15,530 nucleotides of DNA. It comes from Gamarada debralockiae. Taxonomy: Eukaryota > Ascomycota > Leotiomycetes > Helotiales > Hyphodiscaceae. The stretch lies in NCBI GenBank assembly GCA_002803225.1, contig NXFV01000278.1, positions 1 through 15,530 on the forward strand. The letters are read 5' to 3'. Position numbers and translations under genes: made by a program. The notes below the pieces were generated by a model. It ran no database searches. It was not told where the DNA came from and saw nothing but the letters and a program-made list of their open reading frames with translations. Shown one piece after another: positions 1 to 8,621 of this stretch (position 1 is the stretch's first letter; each line of letters opens with the position of its first letter).

Positions 1-583
1 GGAGTTCAGAAACACAGTGATTGAGGAAGCAGACTAAGGTAAGAGAGACGGAGTCTGATCTGTGCGATTCCAACTTCCCATTCTCTATTCCATGCTAGAT
101 GTGAGATGCTGTTTGCTATATTCTCGTTCCCGCGGCGAGAAAGTACTTTCAAGAAGGTGAAGCATCTCCCATTTGCACTGATATTCCTCATTCAGAAGAG
201 ACGCTGTGTACTTTGCATCATAGCCTAGTTCTCGATGAAGTCTCCACACAGCGTTCATGACAGCGTTCATGGAGCGCATCACCAAGTTATTTCTTGTTTT
301 GGTATTTCACTCTCCTGGTATTTTCTCGGATTCCGTGCTGAAGTACCTGGAAACTCAGCGACCTTCCCCCAAATCCAGGCATACAGTAATAAATGCAAAG
401 AGACTTGTGCCGATCGATGAAGCCTCCACGTTTCCTAGACTCTCTTAAGTCTACATATACCATGATTTATATACGAAAAGCCCTTCATCAATTCGTTTCA
501 TTGCAATCATATGTACTGCATCATTTCCCATATTTAATAGTCAGGCGCTAAACCACTCCTGTAGGGGCCCTTCCCTGCGGTCG
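1..583. other. No recognised gene; left edge of the decayed region
   Basis: I see no gene I can name here. One short minus-strand frame (85-285, about 66 codons ending in TAG) has a protein-like composition (contains LHRELGYDAKY), but it matches no family I know and is closed upstream by a TGA, so it may be a gene fragment or chance. No tRNA or rRNA signature was found. From about 440 the base composition turns AT-rich. Confidence 0.4.
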
Positions 584-620
584 GCGAAAGCGAGTTGTCT
601 TGCGAAAGCGAGATTGTCTT
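584..620. repeat. Two-copy tandem repeat of 18/19 bp
   Basis: GCGAAAGCGAGTTGTCTT (584-601) is followed directly by GCGAAAGCGAGATTGTCTT (602-620); the copies differ by one inserted A. The repeat lies about 180 bp beyond the transposase stop codon at 797, on the side where the 3' end of that element should be. It could therefore be a subterminal repeat of the transposon. No matching copy at the other end was found, so this assignment is inference. Confidence 0.6.
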
Positions 621-796
621 GTTTCGGACGCAAGATCATCAAGAAACATTAATTTTATCGCATTTCACACTTAATAATTATATACAATTATGATCCATCA
701 TCCGAAAAAATACAATTATCTAATCTAGACAAAATCCGTATTATGTGTAATCGAATTATAAGACGCAACTGATTCAACAACACTCTCAGTATCACT

Positions 797-1757
797 CTAT
801 TCTGCTTCCTCCTCAACTGGTACTACTAAGATTGGATGGTTTAATCGCATGCGTTCCTCCTCTAGAATCTCAGGGTCGATAGGGCAGTCAAGGAGATCTT
901 GGATTGTCATAGTATAGGCCTTGTCGTGTAGCGCTTAAGCGTTTTGGAGTATTTCATCGAGATCCGGATGGAGCGTAATAGCCTCGATCTCGTCAGGAGT
1001 TGGCTGCTTTTCAGGGTCTCGAATAGCAAAGAAGAGCTCTTGTGGCACCTCTACTCCTAACGAGATATAACCTTGTGGCGCTAACTCCCTAAGCTTTGCT
1101 AGTCGTGCTCTCTCATGCTTTCGTGCCTGAACCCCTCTAGTCTTGAGTTCAGTCTTCCTCTTGTTCTCACAAAGCTGAATTGCTCTCTTTGCCTTTGTCA
1201 TTATATTATCTGCCTCGCTGCGGCGCTTCGTAATCAGTTGCTCAAGTGCCTCTGTACCAGTTAAGGATTTGCCAGCGCTAAGAGATTTGCGGAGTGCTCT
1301 TTGGCTTTAAGGTGATTGACAGCAGTTGCGCGAGCTTGCAAGATCTCTAATTCGTGGATGCTACCACATCCAAGGTAAGCGTGCGTAGATTGCATAATGT
1401 TGTTGTATCTCTTGCGCGACGGGGAGGAGAGTGCGTTGTTGACTTTGCCACGTAGTGATTCGGTTGCAGATAGACATTCAGCGTACGATGAAGGAGGAAG
1501 TAATTGAGGGAGTTCGTAGTCAATAGCTTCTGGCTCAGGCGTTACCTCTCCTCGCCCTTCACGCTCCTCACGCTCCTTCTCACTCTGCTTTTGTGTCTTG
1601 TTATCTTCCCTCTCCTTCTTCTTCCCATATTCATTAATCTTCAACTTCACTGCTTTGAAGCTAACTGGCTACATTCCTGCATCCCTGAAAGTATACTTGG
1701 TCGTTCTTTCTTTAAATGTCTTCTCGCGGATAAAGGGAAGGTCTCGAAAGAAGACTC
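797..1757 (-). pseudogene. Relic of pogo/Fot1-like (Tc1-mariner) DDE transposase, C-terminal part
   Basis: Reading leftward from about 1755, the frames give the usual tail of fungal pogo-type transposases: FFRDLPFIREKTFKERT, then FRDAGM-stop-PVSFKAVK, a Lys/Glu-rich linker, YELPQLLPPSSYAE, NNALSSPSRKRYNNI, then RKSLSAGKSLTGTEAL, KRRSEADN, RGVQARKHERARL and PEKQPTPDEIEA, ending EEEAE-TAG at 797-799. The catalytic DDE core is missing; only the region after it remains. Damage seen: an in-frame TAG at 1669-1671 where the family context suggests Trp; a one-base loss near 1301 that moves the reading frame; and an in-frame TAA at 935-937, after which the same frame stays open for about 45 codons. 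A further frame change is likely near 1755. The family assignment rests on remembered motif patterns, not a search. The element cannot encode an active enzyme. Confidence 0.75.
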
Positions 1758-1763
1758 ATCTTG

Positions 1764-2284
1764 ATGGGCAAGAGCTCTGAAGGCCATCACCATGACGAGT
1801 GGCCTTTAGATCTGAAGGATTAGTGGATCGGAGAAGAGCAAACTGCGGTCTTGTCGTGGGATGACGTTGAAGTTGTGGAAGAGAAATACGTGGAAAGTTT
1901 GAGTGATACAATTTTCAATCCTGGTCGCCCAAAGAAGTATGCGTCTTTGCTTCCAAATTCCAAATTCCAAGAAATTGCCTATACAAACGGCAGTGAGGAG
2001 AGAGAAATCCCAAGACGAAAGCAGGGACGGCTCCAGAAGATATTGATATTGCAGTGATTATGACGGATCATGGTGATGGGGACCTGTTGAAACGTGCGGT
2101 CAAAAAGGCGCTTGGAAGACAAGTTAAAACTACGGGAGGTGCATTAAATGATGTCATGTTTGCTGCTAATGGTGCGGCGCGTGCAGCTTTCAAACGGCTA
2201 GAATCGTGGCAGAAGATGCACAGATACCATGCATTTGAGCAGGATCTTGAGCACGATGAGCTACAGCGCAATGTACACAACTGA
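1764..2284 (+). pseudogene. Broken unrecognised protein-coding gene
   Basis: A plus-strand reading frame starts at ATG 1764 (MGKSSEGHHHDEWPLDLKD), meets an in-frame TAG at 1821-1823, and continues open (WIGEEQTAVLSWDDVEVVEE, then FNPGRPKKYASLLPNSK) to the purine tract at 1995-2007. From there a frame shifted by two bases carries on (RNPKTKAGTAPEDIDIAVIM, then GDGDLLKRAVKKALGRQ and NGAARAAFKRLESWQ) to the TGA at 2282-2284. Both halves have protein-like composition, and the switch lies in a GA-rich stretch prone to slippage, so I read this as one gene of about 173 codons with a nonsense change and a frameshift. The TAG fits CAG to TAG. I do not recognise the family; no domain, signal peptide or membrane segment is evident. 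It runs opposite to the adjacent transposase relic. Two chance frames cannot be fully excluded. Confidence 0.45.
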
Positions 2285-2421
2285 TCCCGATGTAGTTCTT
2301 CAAGAATATTGCTTGGGACTTGACGTAGTGTATCTTGAATCTTCTAGTAATTTCTAAGATATTTTCTTCTTTATATAGTAAGAGGCTAGACATACTTACT
2401 TAACAAATCCTTAGTGTAACT

Positions 2422-2921
2422 CTATCTTACAATAGCAAACAAGTCGACTTTCCCCGACTGAACAATCGACCAACCAGGCTCCCCTTCAGCGTTAAACATC
2501 GTGCTATCCCTGTCTTTCAATTCTCCCCACTCAGCTTTCACGTATACTTCTGTCCTATTTCCAGAGCTATCAATGGCATCTTTGTCGTCTAAATCCTCTA
2601 CTTCCTCCATCCACATTCCGTTGATTCCTCTCAAACCCTTTATCGAGCTCCCTGTAAGAAGTCCTGTATCTTCACAGCAGCGATCACTATAGTCCTCCTC
2701 GATGCCATCATCAACGATGTAAACAGATCCGAAGGGATTTACATTACTGCCAGGTCCGTAAGCAATTAAAAACTGTTCCAGCCCACCGATGGTTGTTTCT
2801 GCAGCCAATATGTCCGGAGTCCTTGGTTCACTAGGTTCGGCGCAGGTCGCAAGCAGGGCTCGGCGATGCACAGGCTGAGCAGAATGCGATGTGCAACAAG
2901 ACCCACTCCCTTTGCCATCAT
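2422..2921 (-). pseudogene. Unrecognised protein frame, probably secreted, start in a different frame
   Basis: A minus-strand frame of about 175 codons ends at TAG 2422-2424. Its second half looks like real protein (GGLEQFLIAYGPGSNVNPFG, SSIKGLRGINGMWMEEVEDL, NRTEVYVKAEWGELKDRDS, GEPGWSIVQSGKVDLFAIVR), with a Cys pair (DRCCED). The frame has no ATG before the internal GMWM. In another frame, ATG-ATG at 2921-2916 opens a signal-peptide-like start (MMAKGVGLVAHRILLSLCIA) that runs out of frame into a stop. A frameshift somewhere around 2800-2870 would join the two into a secreted protein of about 165 residues; an intron there would be implausibly short (about 38 nt). So it is either a pseudogene or a gene with an unseen upstream exon. 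It lies downstream of HIS4 on the same strand and converges with the broken gene ending at 2284. No function can be assigned. Confidence 0.4.
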
Positions 2922-3114
2922 GTCCGTGCGCTATCACTCTCGCGCGACAACATCATACGTAGTTCCTGGAATTTGAAGAGAAGGTGCACATATTATAGAA
3001 GCTTGCAAATTAAACTATTAGAGATTGTGGCGGAGGACGGCCCTCGATCTGAGATTATTGGAGGGAAGGTGGAGAGCAGGCGAAATAAAGGATAGATATG
3101 AGAAGGACCTTTTT

Positions 3115-3120
3115 TTTATT
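3115..3120 (-). terminator. Candidate polyadenylation signal of HIS4 (AATAAA)
   Basis: The minus strand reads AATAAA followed by an A-run, beginning 18 nt after the HIS4 stop codon. It matches the canonical hexamer, but it lies very close to the stop and fungal signals are loose. Confidence 0.4.
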
Positions 3121-3137
3121 GCATACATAAATTGTAA

Positions 3138-5866
3138 CTATATTTCGTTGTCATCCATCCATTTCAACCTGATACTCACCGCCCTCCTATGAGCCTCCAA
3201 CTCCTCCACTTTCGCCAACTGCATCACCGCACCGCCGACATTCCTCAATCCCTGGGCTGTTAGGTTCGAGCTTGTGATGTGCTTCACATACGATCCGAGA
3301 TTGACGCCCGAATATTGTTTGGCGTATCCATAAGTAGCTAATCACATATCAGCACCAAACTTCAAATTCAAGGATAAAGTAGGGAACGACTTACGCAAAG
3401 AATGGTTTACACCAGCAGAATAATCACCCACACTCTCAGGCGTCCACTCCCCAATAAACACACTCCCAGCATTCTCCACGAGTTCAACAACACCAGCTGC
3501 GTCCTTGAAGGAGAGAATCAAGTGCTCTGGCGCATACTCGTTGCTTAAACGCATCGCTTCTTCGATGTCCTTCACCATGAGAGTGACGGAGTGCTCGATT
3601 GCTCCTCTCACAATATCGACTCTCGGTAAAGCCATAGCCTGAGCATGGAGCTCGTCTTCAATCGCAGTCAATTCTTTGTCCGAAAGGTCAATTGCGATTA
3701 AGATCACCTGACTATCAACGCCGTGCTCAGCCTGCGACAGAAGATCGCTCGCCACGAACGCGGGGTTTGAAGTTTTGTCTGCAATGACAAGGACTTCGGA
3801 TGGACCAGCTGGCATGTCAATGCTTACTCCAGCATTGGTATCGTTGCTGACGTACATCTTCGCAGCTGTAACGAACTGGTTGCCAGGCCCAAGGATCTTG
3901 TCGACCTTGCTGACGCTCTCGGTTCCGTATGCCATTGCCGCAACGGCTTGCGCTCCACCAGCCAAAACAATGCTCTCTGCGCCAACTTTATGTGCAACAT
4001 AGACTATCTCGGGCGTGATGCTGCCATCTGCTCGCGGTGGAGATGCGATGACGATCTTTTTGCAGCCGGCGACCATTGCTGGCACACCCAGCATGAGGGC
4101 AGTGCTTGGGAGAACGGCTGTACCTCCAGGAACGTATAGACCGACACGTTCAATTGGTCTAGCGAATCTGCTGCATACAATTCCTGGCATGGTCTCTACC
4201 TGGAGCGGCTTATCTTCCTTTTGCGCTGTGTGGAACTTGCGGATGTTTTCGAAAGAGACATCAATTGCTTCGATCGTTTCGGGAGGAAGGTTCATGAGCG
4301 CTTGTGGGAAGGGAGCTTTGAGAACGGGTGATGTGAGAGAAGTTGCCTTTTCAAATTTGTGGGTGAAGCCGAGTAAGGCCTTGTCTCCACCTTCTCGTAC
4401 ATCTTTGATGATTGGGTTGACGATGCCCATGATCATCTCTGTAGATTTTTGTGAAGGTCGTTGCAACGCTTCTTTGAGCTTTGCTGGGGAAGTCGTTGCA
4501 GCGTTGTATCTCTTCATGGTAATTCGGCCATTCTTCAATCCTGCCTTGCCATCTGCTGATTTTGGTACAGAAGCAGCCTTTTTAGCGGCTTCTTTCTGCT
4601 CTTTGGACGTGCCATTGGTAATACCCTCTTTCGCGGCCCACTGTCCCTTAGCATCACCTTGTCTCCTCTTGACCTTCACACTCTTCGCATCAAGATTTTT
4701 CTCAATATCTGCAACACTGACACCAATGCTGACAGCCTTGGTTAACGCAAAGTATATGAGATCTGCGGCTTCGAAAGCAACCTCGTCCTTTGTTTTCGCG
4801 TCACACAGTTCTTCCGCCTCCTCCATTATCTTGGCACGTAGAAGCTTCTCGTCGGAAAACAGGCGTGCAGTGTACGAGCCCTCGGGTGCGGAGACTTTTC
4901 GTGAAACCAAGGTCTTTTCGAGCTTCGAGATGCCGCGAAGTTCGCCGAAACATGTCGATTGGGGCAAGTGACAGAAGCCTAGCATTGTTAGAACCTCTTA
5001 CGATAATTTTCAATTCTGTACCCACCACGTCCTTGCTGACGAACCGTAAACTTCAAGCAATCCTGATCGCAATCCAGTGATACCCTCACGAGTTCCTGAG
5101 TGTCACCCGATGTAGCACCCTTATACCACAATCCACGCTTTCGACTTTGGTAAACCCCAGTTCCGGTCTTTAACGACTCCGCCAGACTCTCTTGACTGCT
5201 GTATACCAATCCCAAAGCGATTCCTCTCTCATCCGTGACCACCGTAGGAATCAATTTGTCTGTCCGATCCGAAGTCCATGATGCTCCAACGAGTTCTGGA
5301 ACCGAAATCTGTTCTTTAGAGCCCTTCTCTATTGTGAGATTTGTGGCAGGGATAATTGGGATGGCGGAGAATTCGGTTGCGATTTTGACAAACGACCCGA
5401 GATCGCCTTTCGTAGATGTGAGGAATATTGGTGATGCTTTGCTTGTAGTTAACCTTTCCAAGACTGGTCTGGAGACGGAAAGATCCCCAGCATCGAACAG
5501 TACGCCATTAGAGTATGCGGCCGTAGATGGGGCTTCGTCTTGCGTGGAGAGGACAGGAACCACTCGATCTCCGTATGTTTTCAACGCTTCAAGCTGTGTT
5601 GATGCTGCAAAGACCTTTCGTGCACCGGCGTCTAAGATCGAAATAATATCCTCTATGGAGCTGACTTCTGTAACTTCGACGTATGCCTCAATTGATACGT
5701 GTTTTTGCAAGAACTGCAGAAGTGTATCAACAGTGGCACTGGTTGCTGCGAAATGAACGCATCCGAGATAAGAGAGTTGGTTTCTCTTGAGTCCTTCCTT
5801 GGATTCCGAGGGTCCTTTACCAAGGTCAACACTGGGGAGAAATGGAAGGGGCAATGTCGTCTCCAT
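3138..5866 (-). CDS. HIS4: Trifunctional histidine biosynthesis protein (HisI-HisE-HisD fusion)
   Basis: Three exons (5866-5026, 4978-3395, 3337-3138) give 874 residues; yeast His4 has 799. The enzyme does the second and third steps of histidine synthesis (phosphoribosyl-ATP pyrophosphohydrolase, phosphoribosyl-AMP cyclohydrolase) and the last two (histidinol dehydrogenase), in the cytosol. An N-terminal family-specific region (1-200) precedes HisI (about 205-290: SRKRGLWYKGATSGDTQ, metal ligands in DCDQDC and FCH), HisE (about 297-390: APEGSYTARLF, KIMEEAEEL, EAADLIYF), a charged linker and HisD (about 436-874: YVPGGTAVLPSTA, GPGNQ at 644-648, QAEHG at 696-700, NEYAPEH at 760-766, GDYSAGVNHSLPTYGYAKQY). 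The METTLPLPFL start has A at -3. Intron 1 (4979-5025) could instead use a donor 3 nt upstream, giving QGRFCH rather than QGRGFCH. All catalytic motifs look intact. TAF9 is divergent upstream; TGACTCA at 5902 suggests Gcn4/CPC1 control. Confidence 0.97.
3338..3394 (-). other. HIS4 intron 2 (57 nt)
   Basis: The donor is a perfect GTAAGT (3394-3389), there is a CTGAT-type branch site, and the acceptor is TTAG at 3338. Joining C|CT makes the Pro of the conserved NHSLPTYGY motif of histidinol dehydrogenase; without splicing the frame ends within about 20 codons. Confidence 0.95.
4979..5025 (-). other. HIS4 intron 1 (47 nt)
   Basis: Donor GTGGGT (5025-5020), branch CTAAC only a few bases before the acceptor CTAG at 4979. 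Splicing restores the HisI metal site (FCH). A GTGGTG donor at 5028 is also in phase and drops one Gly; GTGGGT fits the fungal consensus better. The very short branch-to-acceptor spacing is unusual. Confidence 0.85.
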
Positions 5867-5901
5867 TTTGAGGAATTGGGGAAGTGAGAGTTTGTTGATG
5901 G

Positions 5902-5908
5902 TGACTCA
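5902..5908. promoter_or_regulatory. Gcn4/CPC1-type site TGACTCA
   Basis: A perfect TGACTCA lies 35 bp before the HIS4 ATG. A near match, GGACTCA on the minus strand (5935-5929), lies 20 bp further upstream. In yeast and Neurospora this element mediates general amino-acid or cross-pathway control of histidine genes. Its position so close to the ATG means it may fall inside the leader, so activity is not certain. Confidence 0.6.
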
Positions 5909-5971
5909 AAGACTCTCCAAGAATTTTCTGAGTCCGCTGTCGGGATGGAGGGGCAGATTTGGTCCGTGCAT
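5906..5971 (-). other. Possible 21-codon upstream ORF in the HIS4 leader
   Basis: ATG at 5971-5969 opens MHGPNLPLHPDSGLRKFLESL and stops at TGA 5908-5906, inside the TGACTCA element and 39 nt before the HIS4 ATG. It matters only if the transcript starts upstream of 5971, which the sequence does not show. The context around the ATG (TTTATGC) is weak. Confidence 0.25.
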
Positions 5972-6353
5972 AAATTAATTACTAGACAGGCGCCAGGGTC
6001 AACTTTCACGCCTCTCGCGATTCCAGAACTCCCATAATCGAAGCTTTGCGGCTGAACATCAACCTCATCGACGACCACATAAACCCATATCGATCGGCAG
6101 GATAGGAGCTGAGGGTGGTTAGGCGACACATTCACTGGCAAACAACTGGACCATATGAGCGATTGGAGCGGCGTAATCGTTTCAACCAAGTTCATCTTCG
6201 CGACTCCTTGAAAATCGTACATCGCGTCCCTAGGAATGGCTTCATCTTGAGGAAGGACACAGATCGAGAGCATTGCAGATAGCGCTTAGTTTGACGAGCT
6301 CTCATCCTCAAAATCGATACTACGCCACTCAAATCCCTGCACAAACCTCCAAC

Positions 6354-7100
6354 ATGGCAGAAGTCAATGGCGACGCAGCCCCTCAAACAAACGGCCACCC
6401 CTCAGCCTCACCTCCCTCTCAACCGGCAGCCCCCTCCCAACCAGCCCCAATCTCCATCCCCATCGCCAACCCCTCCATCCCTTCTACTTCAATCCAAGAC
6501 ACCGGACTAGGCAAACGCCCCCGCGACGCCCGCCTCATCCACATGCTCCTCTCCTCTCTTGGCGTAACAGCCTACCAAGAGCGCGTGCCTCTCCAACTCC
6601 TCGATTTCGCATACCGCCACTCCTCCTCCATTCTCTCCGATGCTCTCCACCTCTCCGCCGACGCATATATCTCGCAACAAACACGTGCTCGGGATGCGCC
6701 GCCTGGAGGAGGATTCCGGGATGCAGATGGACAGGTGAGCGCGAATGCGGTGCAGCTTGCGATACAGAGCAGACTGCAGTATCAGTTCAGTGGGGGTAAT
6801 GGGGCGGGATTGAGTAAGGAGTTTTTGCTGGAGACGGCGCAGAATAGGAATAAGACGCAACTCCCGAGAGTACTGCAGAATGAGTGGGGTGTTAGGTTGC
6901 CGAGTGAGCGGTTCGTGTTGACGGGTGTGCCGTGGGGATTGAAGGAGGAGTGGCCAAGTGAGGAGTTTGAGGGTGGGGGGCAGGCGATGGAGGGTGTGGA
7001 GACGATTGAGGAGCAGGGTGTTGAGGATGCGGAGGGTGGGACTATGGATGATATTTTTGGACAGGGGGATATGGATCAGGACATGGATCAGGAGGAGTGA
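6354..7100 (+). CDS. TAF9: TFIID/SAGA subunit TAF9 (histone-fold protein)
   Basis: A single exon of 248 residues. TAF9 pairs through its histone fold with TAF6 and is shared between the general factor TFIID and the SAGA coactivator, so it acts in the nucleus at Pol II promoters. Residues 1-50 are a low-complexity Pro/Ser/Ala leader. The histone fold starts at about 55 with KRPRDARLIHMLLSSLG and continues through AYQERVPLQLLDFAYRHS and ILSDALHLSADAYI, with a conserved extension (about 125-200: NAVQLAIQSRLQYQF, LPSERFVLTGVPWGL). The C-terminus is acidic and Gly-rich, ending DMDQDMDQEE. The ATG at 6354 sits in a good context (CAACATGGC) and is the first ATG of this frame. It is longer than yeast Taf9 (157 residues) because of the two tails. 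It is divergent from HIS4; no introns are seen. TAF6 or other histone-fold subunits fit the motif less well. Confidence 0.92.
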   Translation: MAEVNGDAAPQTNGHPSASPPSQPAAPSQPAPISIPIANPSIPSTSIQDTGLGKRPRDARLIHMLLSSLGVTAYQERVPLQLLDFAYRHSSSILSDALHLSADAYISQQTRARDAPPGGGFRDADGQVSANAVQLAIQSRLQYQFSGGNGAGLSKEFLLETAQNRNKTQLPRVLQNEWGVRLPSERFVLTGVPWGLKEEWPSEEFEGGGQAMEGVETIEEQGVEDAEGGTMDDIFGQGDMDQDMDQEE

Positions 7101-8110
7101 GTTGCACTGCATATATGGCGTTAGGGAGATATCAGGGCCTGGGAGGGATATCAAAATGCAAATATGGCGTTGCTGGCATAGACAGCAGTCTTCCCCACAT
7201 GGTGGAATCAATCAAGGAATTCTAAATCAGCTCTGATCATGTAGCTATGCCAGTGCAAGTAAACCTCCATATTGATTGGCAGTCCAGCGTCAAAAAATAC
7301 TTGTACGGACTCCCCACGGCTTAGGCCGACGTGGACCTCCTAAGTTAAGTAATGTTTCAAGAGGGAAATACTTCCTCAAATCGACTATCCATCTTGAGAA
7401 TCAGTATCCAAGACTGTCCATATCAAGAGCTTTACACCCTTGTCACAAACGCTCAGGAGGCCTCGACGATCAAAGAAAAATCGAGTGTGATTTCCATACG
7501 GTCGTATCTATCAGTACAACCAGTGCAATGCAATTCGTATCCCAGAGCGAGTCTATTCTGATGTACACACGGATGTAACTAGAGCAAAGTCAATCACGCA
7601 GGCCAAGTGAGCAATCCAAATTCAGCACCGTATGGGAAGGTACGCGTAGGTTTTGTTGTGTTTGTGGAGAAGGGAAGTTGGGGAGGCTAAAGTGGAAGGA
7701 CTTGAAAAAGCGAAACCAGTGTGAAAGTGAATATTCTCGCTGGATGCCTTGAAAGGTGAGGAATTACAACTAAAATGCGAAAATATTAAGTGAATATCCC
7801 TGAGTCTCGTCTCCTCTCGTCTCGCGTTGATTTGTTTTGAAAGGTGTGCGTTTGGATTGCTCTGATAGGACGGAATGGATGTGAGAGGAGGCTGCAGACC
7901 GACGAATCGTACCCAGAGATCAATTGTGTGAATATGGTCACAGGTTATGACAGTGTGCTATAGAGCTCAGAATTACATACGGTCTGGAGGTGTTTGGTAC
8001 TCATCGGAGAGGAGGACGAAGCGATGATTCACCTGACTGACGCGAGCTGATAAAGGGGGTAGATGCATCCACTTTCAATAGCACATCCCAACAGCCCAAC
8101 CCGACTTTCT

Positions 8111-8621
8111 CAATTGCTCAAACTATATGAAAAATTCAAGCTCAATTGCTGAAAATGACTGAACGTTTCAAGCACGGACAACACAGCCCCTGCAGCCCTG
8201 CGAGAAGACACTTAGTCTCATCTTAGCCATTCTCCTTCCTACCCCCCCTTCACTTGCCTCTAGCATCCATATGGCTCCTCTAGCCATGCTCATTAGCCAA
8301 CTTTCCTACTTCTTATGCCGCGATCAGCAAAGTTTCCCCCCCTCAAATACGCCCTTCGTAGTCTCTCATACTTCTTTCTAATCCGTACAGTCAGAAATAT
8401 ATGCAGGAGTTCCTCTCAGACGAGACCCTTTAAACACATGTTCCTTTGTATTTTCTGGATTTTGATATCTTGATGGACACTGGATATGAATACTCATCTC
8501 AGTGATCAAGGAATGTTTCTTGGTAACATTTGTTGAGCATCTTCCCTCCAATTGCTGAACTAGGGCGAATGATTCAGCGCTAAAGGCTTCAGAGCCCTCC
8601 TGAAGCCTCCAATCGCTGAAA
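8111..8621 (+). repeat. Dispersed short motif CAATTGCTGAA
   Basis: Four related copies on the plus strand: CAATTGCTCAAA (8111), CAATTGCTGAAA (8143), CAATTGCTGAAC (8549) and CAATCGCTGAAA (8610). The last is part of the right arm of the inverted repeat at 8573-8620. Function unknown; CAATTG is itself a palindrome. Confidence 0.45.
8573..8620. repeat. Two-stage inverted repeat (48 bp)
   Basis: The inner arms AGGCTTCAG (8584-8592) and CTGAAGCCT (8600-8608) are perfect over 9 bp around a 7-nt loop. The outer arms TTCAGCG (8573-8579) and CGCTGAA (8614-8620) are perfect over 7 bp. Four and five unpaired bases separate the two stems. Read as RNA, this forms a hairpin with one internal loop on either strand. 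It could be part of a non-coding transcript, a 3' end structure or a small mobile-element remnant. Confidence 0.65.

Larger units (their letters stand above)
5867..6353. promoter_or_regulatory. Divergent HIS4/TAF9 promoter region
   Basis: These 487 bp separate the HIS4 start (minus) and the TAF9 start (plus) and must hold both promoters and both 5' leaders. No clear TATA box is seen for either gene; an AT-rich patch lies at 5970-5980. The clearest motifs are the TGACTC-type elements listed separately, all on the HIS4 side. Confidence 0.8.

Noticed and set aside
4015..4971. A 318-codon plus-strand open frame opposite HIS4
   Set aside because: It is antisense to HIS4 exon 2, which has full enzyme motifs; the plus-strand product has no recognisable domain and arises from the codon pattern of the real gene.
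6507..7211. A 234-codon minus-strand open frame opposite TAF9
   Set aside because: The product is rich in Leu/Arg/Pro/His low-complexity sequence and overlaps a clear TAF9 histone fold on the other strand.
7276..7345. A short GC-rich segment after TAF9 with a bulged hairpin (CCACGGC...GCCGACGTGG), considered as 5S rRNA or another small RNA
   Set aside because: It does not match fungal 5S rRNA or tRNA box sequences, and the stem needs a three-base bulge.
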